A stretch of 55,036 nt of DNA from CAZRGV01 sp964599655 (GCA_964599655.1 CAZRGV010000027.1:1-55036), one strand, 5' to 3'. Positions 15,780 through 26,223 are shown, counted from the stretch's first letter. The notes: generated by a model from the sequence alone, not told the origin. Program-made: numbers and translations.

Positions 15780-17420
15780 ATGATCCGCACGATCCTATCG
15801 AGGAAACGAAGGCTCATCGGGCCCGCGCTCGCTTTTGTCCTGATGGGAGCCAGCGGACCGCCTCAGTCACCACGAGGCGACGATCTCGCCATGACCTCTC
15901 CGACCGACACTCCTCAATCACCGGCGAGAGCACTTCCCGCCATCCCATCCGAAGAGGTCGCGCCGCCGCTCTCGACGACAGAGGCCGGTTCCTCGTCTGG
16001 CACTTTTGGCGCCCCACTCGTTCCGGATCAGGTCGTTCAGCCGATCGACCTGCCGGACGCGCTTCGGCTGGCGGGAGCGCGCGACCTCGATATCGCCATC
16101 GCCCGAGAACGGGTTTGCGAGGCGATCGCGGTACTTCAAGAGGCCCGCGTGCAATGGCTTCCCAGCATCTATGTCGGCCCGAACTGGATCCGCCACGACG
16201 GCCAGACCCAGGTGGTCGAGGGGCAGGTCAAGTCGATCAGCAAGAGCTCCTTATTCCTTGGAGCCACCGCGGCGGCTGGCTCGAGCGTGACCGGCCCAGT
16301 TCCCGCCGGCGGCCCCGCTCCGGTTTCGGGACTGACGTCCATCCTTCGTTTCTCCGACGCCATCTTCAACCCGCTCGCCGCAAGACAGGTCGTCGATGCT
16401 CGCCGGGCGGGAATTCAGGTCGCGACGAATGATGCGCTCCTGGGTGTCGCCGAAGCCTACATGGACCTGCAACTCGCCGCGGGTCGTCTCGCGATCGCCC
16501 GCGAGGCCGCGAGCAACGCGGAAACCCTGGCAACCCTCACCGCCTCGTATGCGAGAAGCGGGGCAGGGCTTGAGGCCGATCATCGCCGGAGCCTCGCGGA
16601 GCGCGAACGCCAGCGGAAGAACGTCGAGCTCGCCGTGGGAGAGCTCGAAATGGCCTCGGCCGAGCTGGTGCGACGCACGAGGCTCGACCCTCGGTTGGTT
16701 GTCGCCCCGATCGAGCCGCCAGAAACGGTACTGCGACTCGTGCCGGACGGCTGCCTGATTGACGACCTGATCGTCACCGGACTGAGATGCCGCCCCGAGC
16801 TGGAAGAGGCCCAGGCACTGGTTCAGGCGACACTCACACGTCTGAAACAGGCAAGGCTCCGGCCCTTCATTCCGAGTCTCGCCGTCCGCTACTCCGGAGG
16901 CGGGTTCGGCGGTGGAGTCAATGGTTTCTTCGGCAACTTCAATGCACGAAGTGATGCCGATGTGAATCTCTACTGGGAAGTTCAGAACTTGGGTTTTGCC
17001 GATCGGGCCATCGCAAGGCAGCGAGCCGCCCAGCAACGCTCGGCAACACTCGAATTCTTGAAGATTCAGGACCGCGTTGCGGCCGAGGTGGTCCGCGCCG
17101 AGAAGGAACGGATCTCGGCGTCGAGACAGATGGTGGAGGCCAGTCGGGCATTGCCCGAGGCGCAATCGTCACTGGCACTAAACCTGACGAACATCCGGCG
17201 AGGTGCTGGGCTTCCAGGCGCAACCCGACCCATCGAAGTTCTCCAACCCATCCAGGCCCTTGCCCAGGCTCGAACCGATTACCTCGAGGCTGTGCTCGCC
17301 TACAACCGGGCACAGTTTCGCCTCTATCGCGCCCTTGGCCGTCCGCCCGAGATTGTCACCGCCGCGGGCTCTACCCCTGCCGGGCCGTCGGCCGACCACC
17401 CAACCTCGGCGGAGCGTTGA
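15780..17420 (+). CDS. outer-membrane efflux protein (TolC/OprM family)
   Basis: A 546-residue outer-membrane channel component completing the tripartite RND system. After a signal-like N-terminus and a Pro/Ser-rich linker, the protein has two OEP repeats of long helices: around LPDALRLAGARDLDIAIARE to LARTASYARSG-like segments, and again from CRPELEEAQALVQATLTRL to the C-terminus. The second ends with ARTDYLEAVLAYNRAQFRL, which is typical of the family. The ATG at 15780 follows AGGGAGG. An earlier in-frame start at 15603 would overlap the adaptor gene and is not supported. The last 50 bp overlap the proposed C-terminus of the convergent surface-protein gene. Confidence 0.88.
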   Translation: MIRTILSRKRRLIGPALAFVLMGASGPPQSPRGDDLAMTSPTDTPQSPARALPAIPSEEVAPPLSTTEAGSSSGTFGAPLVPDQVVQPIDLPDALRLAGARDLDIAIARERVCEAIAVLQEARVQWLPSIYVGPNWIRHDGQTQVVEGQVKSISKSSLFLGATAAAGSSVTGPVPAGGPAPVSGLTSILRFSDAIFNPLAARQVVDARRAGIQVATNDALLGVAEAYMDLQLAAGRLAIAREAASNAETLATLTASYARSGAGLEADHRRSLAERERQRKNVELAVGELEMASAELVRRTRLDPRLVVAPIEPPETVLRLVPDGCLIDDLIVTGLRCRPELEEAQALVQATLTRLKQARLRPFIPSLAVRYSGGGFGGGVNGFFGNFNARSDADVNLYWEVQNLGFADRAIARQRAAQQRSATLEFLKIQDRVAAEVVRAEKERISASRQMVEASRALPEAQSSLALNLTNIRRGAGLPGATRPIEVLQPIQALAQARTDYLEAVLAYNRAQFRLYRALGRPPEIVTAAGSTPAGPSADHPTSAER

Positions 17421-20400
17421 CCTCGAATCCCTGGAAATGAGCAGGCCGAAGTGATGAAAGCCGGCCAGGCAAGGTCGATCCTCCATGACCAGGGTTGCGA
17501 GAAGGACGGTAGGGATGAACCATCGGCCCGGTTTGTAACTGTAACATCGATGAAACATTGATCGGCTTGCGCCACCAACGGCGAGTGGAAATCCCGTGGA
17601 TTACTTCTCGAGGCCGCTGTGGAAGTCGCACGGGTTGAGGCCCTCGAGAACGCCTGGGATTCTCGGAAGGGAGGACGAATGTGCTCGTTGGAGGCGAGAC
17701 GGTCTCATGCGACGGCGTCCCGGGGAGTCCGGCGGCGGGGGAAGTCGTGGTTTTGGGGACGACAGGTTTTGGAAGAGGCGTCACCATGATCGGTCGGGGG
17801 ATCTGGATCGCGCCATCGATGGGATCGTTCGTGCCGTTCGTGGGTCGCGGCGCGAGTGTCAAGCGGCCCTCATCGAGCCGTGTGTTGCGGAGCCGACCGT
17901 CGACGGATGCCGAACCGAGCAGGTTGAGTGATTGTGTTCCTGCAGGGGTNNNNNNNNNNCTTTCACTTGCAGGTCGATCCAGGCGAGGACTCCGCTCTCA
18001 CCAGGGTTGAGCCAGACTCCGCGAAGCGACGAACCAACACGAAGGTAGAGCGTTCCCCGCGCCGGGTCCACGCTCCATGAGACCTGGAAATCCAGGCCGT
18101 CGAGCAGACTTCCCGTGCGGACGTCCTTGACGGTGACAAACGCGGGATCAAGACCGATCAGAACATCGCCCGAAAGCAATTTGATTGGCGTATCGTTTGT
18201 CTGATCCAGGAGCAGGGGGACGCTCAGGGTGTCGCCAGGGGCCGCGGAGAGGTTGCGCGGAAGGCTGAGCCTCGGGTCGGGGCCGCCACCGTAGTCGGGA
18301 ACGATCGGAGGCAGGTCCGGAATCTGGCTCACAGGCAGAAACACGGCCTTTCGAGCGACAAGCGCGGCGTCGAAACTGCCGATGTCTCCCGAACCGTCGA
18401 CATCCGCGATGAGCGCCGGGTCGGCGAGTCGGTAGTTCTCGAAACCGCCATCGAGAAACACACCGACCCGGGCGATGAGAGTCGCGTCAAAGGCCCCGTA
18501 ATCGCCCGAGCCATCCGCGTCGCCAGGATAGGACGCGACGTGAATCGCCGCGTCGTCGATGGGAGTGATTGCCCCAGCGTTGATCACGAGGTTCGTTAGG
18601 TCGAGTCGTTCTTTCGAGGCGTAAGGGGCCTTGTCGGGAACCTTCGCGGCGAACCGGAGCAGTGTGATGGGCCCGGAATTCAGTGGCGAGGATTGCGAGT
18701 AAGCGACGTGCGCAAGACCCGGCGTGGAGTTGTCGAACGTGAGGGTTCCCGTGAGACCGGGCGCCAGGGTCGCCGCGGAGATCGTCAGGAGTGATGGATC
18801 GTACACCAGGTCGAACGCGACACTTCGAACGCCGGTGCCGTCGCTGAGGGAAACGGGTAGTCCCGAGCCGGTGGCGGGGAAGTCCACCGACTGCCCCGCC
18901 CCCCTGGTGACGTCGGACAGGCTGACCGCGACGGCGTTCGCGGGGCGAGCGATGGTGAACGTGGCCGAGTAGTCGCCCCCCGCGTTGCCATCGGCATCGC
19001 CGTCAAGCAGGTTGCCGCTCGTGTCTTTGAACGCGTTGGAGGCGCTTCGGAGTCGCAGGCTGTAAACGTCGTCGAGCAACGGTCCGCCGGTCTTGATGAA
19101 CGTGATGACCGTCCCGTCCGGACTGACGACGAGGGAGCCAGCGACCGGACCGGTGGTCGTTCCCACAAGGGTCAGGTCGGCTGGTCCGAGGCCGGCGTAC
19201 TGCGTGTCAATCATGTTGAGTGTTGAAGTGTCGATTGGCCGATTGAACTCAACCTGGACCCCGGTGTCGGTGGGTGTCATCCGGTCCGCGACGAGCGTGG
19301 CCGCATCATCGTCGAGGATGGTACAGGTGCCCTGGGCCACGGGCGTGGTGAGGTCGAATTTCCAGAGTTCGGCTCCATGCGTGTCGTCGGTCGCTTGAAA
19401 AACCAGGGTATTCTGATAGTACGAATTGATGTCATAAGACGGTGAAACCAAGGCGTCCGACGAAGCAGGGCCTGGATTGATATCCTGGACGAGGCTGAGC
19501 TGGCCCCCGTCGTATTTCCAGAGTTCGCCACCGTGAACTCCATCATCGGCCCGGAAATAGACCGCGCTTCCGAGCGCGGAGAACCCATAAGGATAAGAAC
19601 CGGCCGAGCCAGGATTGATGTCGCCGAGCGCGGTTAAAACCCCTGTCACGGTGTCGAGCTTGTAAGGCTCCATGCCGTGGACGCCGTCGTCGGCCCGAAA
19701 GTAAAGATCACTGCCCACCGAGGTCAGATCAACCGCGCCGGAGCTGTTATAACCCGGATTGATATCCGCGACTACGGTGGCGTTGGTTCCGTCGTATTTC
19801 CAGAGTTCACGGCCGGACGTCGTGCTGAGGGCCTGAAAATAGACGACATTGTTGATGGCGACGAGATTGGCGACTCCCGAGCTGTAACTTCCGGTCACAA
19901 GGTCTCGGGTTAGCGAAACGGTCGTGCCATCGAACTGATAGAGTTCCTGTCCGGTTGTGGGAAGCGTGGCCTCGAAGAAGAGCGTGTCCTGAGCCACGAC
20001 GAACGATCCCGGATACGAGCTGCCCGTCCCGCGATTGATGTCATAAACCTGGTAGTTGGTGCCGTCGAACCGGTACAGCTCCGTACCCAGGGTGACACTG
20101 GACGATCGACCATCCGAGGCAGCAAAGTACAAGTACCCGTTGTAGACCTTGAGCCAGGAAGGATAGGAGCCATTCGATCCTTGTCCAATGTCGGCGGCGA
20201 GGGAAGCGGTCGTTCCGTCGAACGACCAGAGTTCCGTGCCGTGGGTCCCGTCATCGGCCGCGAAGTAGAGCAGGTTGTGATAGATGACGGGCCAGCTCGG
20301 GCCTGACGATCCCGCGCCTGGGTTGATGTCGACTACCATCGACGCCGTCGTGCCATCGTATTTCCAGAGTTCCGTTCCGTGGATGCCATCGTTCGCGGCG

Positions 20401-22514
20401 AAGTAGAAGGCACCGTTGTAAGGCATGAACCAGTACGGAGAGGAACCTGTCGGCCCCGGATTGATGTCGGCGACGAGCGTGGCCATCGGCGCGGCGAGAT
20501 CGACGGAGAAGCTCTTGTTGGGTTCCGGCAGCGTGTCACTGAGGATTGACACGGCGATCGTCTTCTGAGTCTCCCCAGGGGCGAACGTGAGGACTCCACT
20601 CGTCGACTGATAGTCTTGGCCTGCCTTCGCGGTGCCATCGACCGTCTTGTACGTCACGTTCAGCGGCTGCGTCCGCGCGGGAGAGAGCCGCACCTGGAAG
20701 AGGGCGGATCGGGTCCCACGATTGCCTTCGACGATGGCGATATTGTTGATCGTGATTTGCGGGTCGTTATCCATGATGGTGGCCTGACCCTGACCATCTC
20801 CGATGACGGCGTGTCCCGACACACCGCTGAGGTTCACGAAAAACGCCTCGCGGTCCTCGCCGATGGTATCGCCGTAAACAGGCACCTGGATCGTTTGCTC
20901 CGTCTGGCCGGCGTTGAAGTGGAGAGTTCCGGTTGTCGGCTTGTAATCCTGGCCGGCCATGGCGGTTCCGTCGGCCGTGGTGTAGTTCACGTCGATGGCG
21001 GCGTTGTCGGGCGAGGTGAGACGAACGTGAAAAACGGCGTTGGTCGTGCCGGAGTCGCCTTCGGTCAGCGTCAGGTCGTCAATCGTGACCATCGGCCGGT
21101 CATTCGCGACCGCTCCGACGTTGGCGTTCGTGACATTCTGGCCGTCGGCCAGAGTGATCGTCCGGGCGCCATAGGCGAGGCGATACATGCGAACTCCGCT
21201 CGGAGTCGACAGGAAGAGCAGGCTGCCATCGTCGCTGATGGACATCTCGCCGTTGTCGAGCGGGCTGAAGGGGCTGATGTTCTCGCCGGGATCCATCTGA
21301 TAGAGCCGTGTGCCGGAGTCGAGGTCCACGGCAAAAATCTTGTCCTGATTGGCATCCGCCGCGTAGAGAATGTCTCGATTCGGGTCAAAGACCAGACCGC
21401 CGTTGGCGATACCGGCGACGCTGTAGTCGAGCGTCTGGACGAGGTTCAGATTGCGGTCGTAAATCAGCACCGAGGGGCCGGTTAAGCCCGCCTTGATGGC
21501 GATTCGAGAACCGTCGTGATTGACCGCGACCGGGCGGCCGGCCATCGGGCTGCTCATGGTCACGTTGTAGGGGGCCGGGAACTGATTCGTCACCGGGTCG
21601 AACGTGTGAATGTCGGGAACGGTGATATGATTGTCGACCAGGAACAGCAGGCTTCGGTCTGCGCTTCGGGTGATGTAGAAGTCTTGAGGAGGGTCGATTC
21701 CCAGCCAGCTTGGCACGTCGGTCCGGCGGGTCATCGTGCCGGCCGCCGTGTCGAGTGTCATGATCGGCGAGAACCCGGAGTACGTCGGGTAGTACGACCC
21801 GCCGACCAGACCGCGGCCATTCGAGCCGATGGCCAGAGTGTAGGCGCCTCCCTTGTAGAAGTCGCCAGTGGGAGCGGTCAGGTCGGCCACGGTGTTGTTC
21901 GTCAGGTCGACCTTGTGGAGAGTCACGTTGCTCGAGGTGTAGGACTCTCCGACGTACAAGGTCTTCCCATCCGCTGAGAGATCAGCGCCATTGAGCGATG
22001 TTCCGACCTTCACGTGAGGCAGAAGTGTCTGGCTGGCGAGGTCGAACTGTTCCAGGTAGCCGCTCGACGAGGTGATATCGAGCGTGTTGTGAAGCGCGTC
22101 GTAAACAGGGTCGCGACGCCCCGTGACGGGGATCAGGACGCTCTGGGAACCCCCTGGAGGAGTCGGCGACGTGATGTTCCACCCGGCTTTTGGCTGCGCG
22201 ATGACGTTGTAACTGCCGGCGGCGAGGCCATTGAAGGCGTAATGGCCGCTCGTGTCGGTCAGCGTGTTCGGTTCGCCGCTGTCAAGTCGGCCGTTGTTGT
22301 TCTGATCGAGGAAGACGGTCCAGTCGGAAAGCCCAGGCTCGCCGGGATCTTGCGCGCCGTTGCCGTTGGGATCCGTGAAGAGCACGCCCTGAATCGATCC
22401 ACTCGCGGGGGCCAGGCGAGGCTCGAGGTCGAACCTTCCAGGGATTTGGAAAGAGATTGCTTGTTTGAGCGAACGTCGGTCCCGGTTGCGCTCGCGGAGT
22501 TTCCAGCGCGGCAT
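17371..22514 (-). CDS. giant secreted/surface protein: LEPR motif, SdrD-B, Calx-beta, ELWK repeats, cohesin-dockerin-cohesin
   Basis: About 1,714 residues when joined across the N run at 17950-17959. Modules in order: N-terminal basic stretch with FDLEPRLAPA; SdrD-type B repeat (GVLFTDPNGNGAQDPGEPG); a propeller-like region (about 120-470); Calx-beta (475-580); a second Calx-beta starting near 583, split by eight ELWK/hyalin-like repeats (676-1056); a Big_5/SbsA-like domain (1070-1185); a cohesin-type domain; a dockerin pair with two calcium loops (GDADGSGDYGAFD, ADVDGSGDIGSFD); and a second cohesin-type domain. Beyond the gap the matching continuation is in another frame (PAGTQSLNLLGSASVDG, ending near NDPIDGAIQI), then a Pro/Thr/Arg-rich tail. 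The tail end overlaps the efflux gene and may not be real. Likely extracellular adhesion or matrix protein. Confidence 0.75.
17950..17959. other. assembly gap (10 N)
   Basis: The gap lies inside the second cohesin-type domain of the surface protein. The frame on the downstream side that reads ...TPAGTQSLNLLGS fits the domain. The frame that continues directly gives a stop after about 29 unlike residues. The true gap is therefore likely 2 nt modulo 3. Confidence 0.8.
19350..20483 (-). repeat. eight ELWK-type protein repeats, about 45 residues each
   Basis: The consensus is: VxDINPGxxGSSP, a variable stretch, YFxADDGxHGxELWKYDGT. Eight copies follow one another. The last, longest one ends ELWKFDLTTP. 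Repeats of this type are found in secreted bacterial proteins and may form propeller blades. The array sits inside a Calx-beta domain. Confidence 0.85.
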
Positions 22515-22623
22515 CGTCGGCGTGCTCCGGCATTGAGGCGAAATCGGTTCACCCGAGAGGGACGAGGCACGTCCGCCCCTGGGCTGGATCAGAGCTTGAC
22601 AGGCAGGGTTCGCGAGTTCAGAG

Positions 22624-22635
22624 CGGTTCGAACCG
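22624..22635. promoter_or_regulatory. 12-bp perfect palindrome, candidate operator
   Basis: CGGTTCGAACCG is a perfect palindrome 110 bp upstream of the surface-protein start. A matching partial copy, CGGTTCGAATT, lies at 22720-22730 within the promoter spacer. This could be a regulator site. No regulator is identified. Confidence 0.35.
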
Positions 22636-22712
22636 TCGTCCGTCGTGTTGACGATTCGCGATAGAGCGAAATCGAAAGACAGCGACGTAACACGAAGAAG
22701 CGAACGATCGCG

Positions 22713-22741
22713 AGGGTAGCGGTTCGAATTCTAACTGTCAA
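22713..22741 (-). promoter_or_regulatory. candidate sigma-70 promoter of the surface-protein gene
   Basis: On the minus strand a perfect -35 TTGACA (22736-22741) is followed after 17 bp by a weak -10 TACCCT (22713-22718). The 5-prime leader would be about 190 nt. The spacer contains the motif CGGTTCGAA (in reverse, TTCGAACCG). Confidence 0.4.
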
Positions 22742-22828
22742 CCAGGTCAAACCATGATGACAATTCGGAGGAACACCGCTGTGAAACGGGATTTCCCGAG
22801 AGCTGCGAGGTGGAGCGAAGGGCGAGGC

Positions 22829-23854
22829 TCAATGCCGGAGGAACCAGTCGAGCCATTCATACGAGCGCGTCTGGGCGATGTCGGGGAACGCGTGGCCCTG
22901 CCGGTGGTTGAGCAAGCCGACGGCTCCCGGCGCGCCATTGAGGCTCCAGACCGGAATGGCGGCCTCGATGTAGGGCCAGCTCTGGTCTCCGTCCGCGGAG
23001 TCGCCACCGATCAGAAGGAAGGCTCGAGGGGCGACCAAGGCCAGGACCTGGCCGTGATCGAGCGGGAACCCGGGACGTTTGATCGCCTCGCCGAGATACC
23101 AGGGGGCATCCCAGTTCGAGTACGACAGGCCAATACCCCCCTCACTCGAAACCGAGGCACGAATTCTCGGATCGAATGCGGCGAGGTAGAGCACCTCCTT
23201 GCCGCCGAGCGAATGGCCAATGGCCCCAAGGCGGTGGGGATCCACGTCCGTCCGCGATGCGAGAATGTCGACGGCACGTCGGGCATCGTAGAGCATCTTG
23301 GCCATGCCCGAGACGTCGGGATGGCGTCGCCGGAGCCAGGCGACAGCGTCGTTCAACCTTCCTGGTTTTCCGTACTGCCAGAGGAAGTTGCGCGGACAGA
23401 ACGCGACATAACCTCGTTGAGCGAGATGGAGTCCGATGTGCTTGTCCGCCGGCCCCTCGAGCCCGGCGGGCTGACGGATGGTGTAGTCCACCGTCGAGTG
23501 CAATACGACGGCTCCCGGACGATTCCGGCCAGGACGCGCCGGATGGAGCAGGTAGGCTTCGACGGGCAAGCCGGGCTCGGCCTCGTAACGGACGAGTTGG
23601 CGGATCACGCCGTCGGGCCGGTCTTCTTCGAGGACCGTTAGTGTTGGCACGTTGCCAGGGGCTGGGATCTCTCGCAGAAACGTGACCCAACGCGCTGCGA
23701 TCTCCGCCCGTCGAGTCTTCCACCCATCAACCGTCGTGATCGGCCGGTGCTCGGCGTCGAAAAGGAGCGGAACGGGCCTTGTGGCGGATTCCGGAATCCT
23801 CGACGGCGGTTGTTGGATGTCCTGGAACCAGGCCGGGGGTTGTTCGTCAGGCAT
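22829..23854 (-). CDS. alpha/beta hydrolase, dienelactone hydrolase / acetyl esterase-like
   Basis: A 341-residue alpha/beta hydrolase of the kind often annotated in planctomycetes as dienelactone hydrolase or acetyl-xylan-esterase-like. The nucleophile elbow is GHSLGGKE (Ser215). An acidic residue lies in GGDSADGDQ (Asp285 or 288), and the catalytic His is in QGHAFP (His321). There is no clear signal peptide, although the family includes secreted carbohydrate esterases. The ATG at 23854 has no obvious Shine-Dalgarno. It lies 65 nt downstream of the FIST-domain gene on the same strand and 314 nt upstream of the surface-protein gene. The true substrate is unknown. Confidence 0.8.
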   Translation of the reverse strand: MPDEQPPAWFQDIQQPPSRIPESATRPVPLLFDAEHRPITTVDGWKTRRAEIAARWVTFLREIPAPGNVPTLTVLEEDRPDGVIRQLVRYEAEPGLPVEAYLLHPARPGRNRPGAVVLHSTVDYTIRQPAGLEGPADKHIGLHLAQRGYVAFCPRNFLWQYGKPGRLNDAVAWLRRRHPDVSGMAKMLYDARRAVDILASRTDVDPHRLGAIGHSLGGKEVLYLAAFDPRIRASVSSEGGIGLSYSNWDAPWYLGEAIKRPGFPLDHGQVLALVAPRAFLLIGGDSADGDQSWPYIEAAIPVWSLNGAPGAVGLLNHRQGHAFPDIAQTRSYEWLDWFLRH

Positions 23855-23919
23855 GATCGAATCGCCATCGCCGAATGTTGAGGAGAGAAAAACTCCCGAT
23901 GCTCCTGATCCTCAGAGGA

Positions 23920-25077
23920 TCATGATGATTCGGAAAACAGGACGATGCTGGCGGTGAAACCGTGGAGGAAGTTCTCGCCACCGACGGGGCCGATCTCGCC
24001 CATGGCGAAGAAGCCGGCAACGGGAATCGGTCCGAGAATCTCGTGAATCACTCGGATATCATGGTTGGGTTCGGGGAACATGCGCGTGCCTCGCCCGTTG
24101 CAACTGAAGAGCAAGGCACCAGCCACGTTCGCGTCCTTGAACTCGCTCAGGAGGGAACGGAGATCCTCGTCGGCCGTTTCCGCGTCTCGAACGTGGAACT
24201 GAACCGTCTGACCGACGCGAACCACGTCGGTGATCGCGAGGCCGCCGTCGTCATCGGCTCCCATCACGTTGCGGACCAGAAAATCGCCGCGCTGGAACGA
24301 CTCCTGATACTCGTTGATCACCCGTCCCAGGTTCAGGCCCTTCTGCACCAGAGCTTGCTCCTTGGGACTAAGCTGAGAGAACAATTCCTGAAGAACCTCG
24401 AGAGCCGGACGGCGGCCCAGTTCTTTCACGAAATTGCGATCGGCTCGTGTCACGATCATCGATCTTCCGATGGGCCGGCACCCCTGGCTCACGACCGTGC
24501 GGATGGTAACTGGACCGTCAAGGAGAACGCCGACCGCTCCCTCCGAGTAAAGGTCGCTGTCGAGCACGAGGCGGTTGACGCCCTTCTGAGCCGCGGCGCT
24601 GGCCATGCCGCCGACGATCCGGAGCCCCCTGGCTTGCTTCGCCTGGAGCTTCAGCCATTGATCAACAGGAAAGGTGAATGGATCGGCAAGCAGGATGAGA
24701 GTGCGGCCGTCGAGCGACTCACCGTGGAGACCCTCAGGCCATCCGTCGATCGTCTCTCCATCGAACGAGAGTCGGATCGGTCGAACCTCGACGCCACGGG
24801 GAAAACGGATCGCCCAGAGGCCGATCGCCGGGTTCTCCTCAACCTCACGATCTCCCGCAACCACCGTTTCGACGGTGGTGCCCAGAATGTGCTTCGCCAG
24901 GCCGCTCGCAAGGCAATCATCGGCCAGACGCGCGAGACCCCCGATGTGATGCGGAGAGACGATCGCGAGAACCAGATCGGCGGTTGTGCCACCGAGTTGC
25001 TCGGTCAGCTCCTCGCGGACGATCTGAGAGGCCGACGCGGTTTCCGGTATCAAGGAGAGCGCCGAGGCACATTTCAT
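23920..25077 (-). CDS. FIST-domain protein (FIST N and C)
   Basis: A 385-residue cytoplasmic protein with the FIST N domain (about residues 20-215) and FIST C domain (about 220-370). FIST is a predicted ligand-binding sensory module, often next to signalling or amino-acid-metabolism genes. Supporting features are the ADLVLAIVSPHH strand, GGMASAAAQKG, VGVLLDGPVTIRTVVSQGC, the conserved RPIG segment, FLVRNVMGADDDGGLAITD and ALLFSCNGRGTRMF, which is the family signature near the C-terminus. The ATG at 25077 lies 12 nt after AGGAG. An upstream ATG at 25101 is possible. It is divergent from the secreted protein gene at 25342, with 264 bp between them. Confidence 0.82.
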   Translation of the reverse strand: MKCASALSLIPETASASQIVREELTEQLGGTTADLVLAIVSPHHIGGLARLADDCLASGLAKHILGTTVETVVAGDREVEENPAIGLWAIRFPRGVEVRPIRLSFDGETIDGWPEGLHGESLDGRTLILLADPFTFPVDQWLKLQAKQARGLRIVGGMASAAAQKGVNRLVLDSDLYSEGAVGVLLDGPVTIRTVVSQGCRPIGRSMIVTRADRNFVKELGRRPALEVLQELFSQLSPKEQALVQKGLNLGRVINEYQESFQRGDFLVRNVMGADDDGGLAITDVVRVGQTVQFHVRDAETADEDLRSLLSEFKDANVAGALLFSCNGRGTRMFPEPNHDIRVIHEILGPIPVAGFFAMGEIGPVGGENFLHGFTASIVLFSESS

Positions 25078-25341
25078 CAGAGTCGGAACTCCTGGGGGCA
25101 TCGGCTCCGGGATGGCAACGGGTCACGTCGAGGGCATTCTATCGCGGTCGGTCGGGACGATGGTAGGGAGCGTCGGGGTTCCACGTTGGATGGACTGGGC
25201 TTGCGGTCGTCACGCGATTCGGGCTAATGTCGCCTCAATTAGGAGAGTTCCGGCGCGTCTCGAGCCCGGGTCGTGGCGACTCGAGGCTGCCGCGAAACCG
25301 CGGGGACGATCGTCGCCGGGCCGCCTCGACAGGAGTCAGCG

Positions 25342-26223
25342 ATGAAGGCCAGACGCGTGTTCGGCTGGACCGCGATGTTGACGGTCGTCCTGATGTCCGC
25401 TGGACCGGAGGCCGTCCGGGCGGAAATCTTTCAGTACGAACTCGGAATCGATTCCGAGCTCAAGGTCAAGTCGCCCGGGCAGCCCAAGGCCCAGGAAATC
25501 TCGGCCAGAACCAGGATGGACTACTCCGTCCAGCGCGAGGGAAACCGGGAGGAGGTGACCATCGGCTCCATGCAGGTGAAAATCGACACCGAGGGGAAAA
25601 CCCTGATGGAGTCGAAGATGAGCCGGTCGGGAGTGAGGTTCCAGCAAGGCGAACAACCCGCCAGCGACATTCCTTATGACAAGGCCCCGCCCACGCTGAA
25701 GAAGATCCTCGAGGATTTCGACAAACCGGCCGCGACGATTGAACTCGACGCGGAGGGAGGCGAGACCGCCCGCAAGCTCTTGATCGACGAAAACTCGACG
25801 CTGGTCGAGAACGGAATCATCGACAATACGCGGATGTTCCACGTCAAAGTTCCCAGTGATAAGACGCAATGGGAAGCCCCCACGAAGTTCTCCATGGGCA
25901 GCGGTCAGTTCGCCAGGGGAAACCTGACTTACGAGAAACTCCCCGGAGCCTCGGACGCGAAACCGGACAGCCCGGTTCGAGTCAAGGTTTCTGGCGATCT
26001 GAAAGCCGAAGGCAAGCTGGGCGCGGGGGAGATCAAGAACGGACTTTACAAGGTCAGTGGTGAACAGACCTACGACCCTTCAAAAAAAGAATGGACTTCG
26101 GGTGAATTGAACGTGGACGTGACGTTGGATATTCTCGCCGCCGGCCAGCCCGCCGGGTCGGCCACGGGCACGATGAAAGTCACTCTCAAGCCGAAAACAG
26201 GGTCGGACCCCTCCAAGAAATAA
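25342..26223 (+). CDS. secreted protein of unknown function
   Basis: A 293-residue protein with a clear signal peptide (MKARRVFGWTAMLTVVLMSA, cleavage probably near VRAEI). The mature part alternates beta-rich and charged segments with no cysteine and no motif I recognise. The tail includes GELNVDVTLDILAAGQPAG and TMKVTLKPKTG. The composition suggests a beta-sandwich or barrel in the periplasm. AGGAG lies 6 nt before the ATG. It is single on its strand: the upstream FIST gene is divergent, and downstream lies 329 bp of non-coding sequence and then a repeat element. Confidence 0.75.
   Translation: MKARRVFGWTAMLTVVLMSAGPEAVRAEIFQYELGIDSELKVKSPGQPKAQEISARTRMDYSVQREGNREEVTIGSMQVKIDTEGKTLMESKMSRSGVRFQQGEQPASDIPYDKAPPTLKKILEDFDKPAATIELDAEGGETARKLLIDENSTLVENGIIDNTRMFHVKVPSDKTQWEAPTKFSMGSGQFARGNLTYEKLPGASDAKPDSPVRVKVSGDLKAEGKLGAGEIKNGLYKVSGEQTYDPSKKEWTSGELNVDVTLDILAAGQPAGSATGTMKVTLKPKTGSDPSKK

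Larger units (their letters stand above)
22515..22828. other. intergenic region upstream of the surface-protein gene
   Basis: A 314-bp region with no gene. It holds the candidate promoter and the CGGTTCGAA motifs listed separately. No tRNA or terminator was seen. Confidence 0.5.

Noticed and set aside
22718..22732. GCGGTTCGAATTC resembling a tRNA T-arm
   Set aside because: No acceptor, anticodon or D-arm can be built around it; it is better read as part of the CGGTTCGAA motif.
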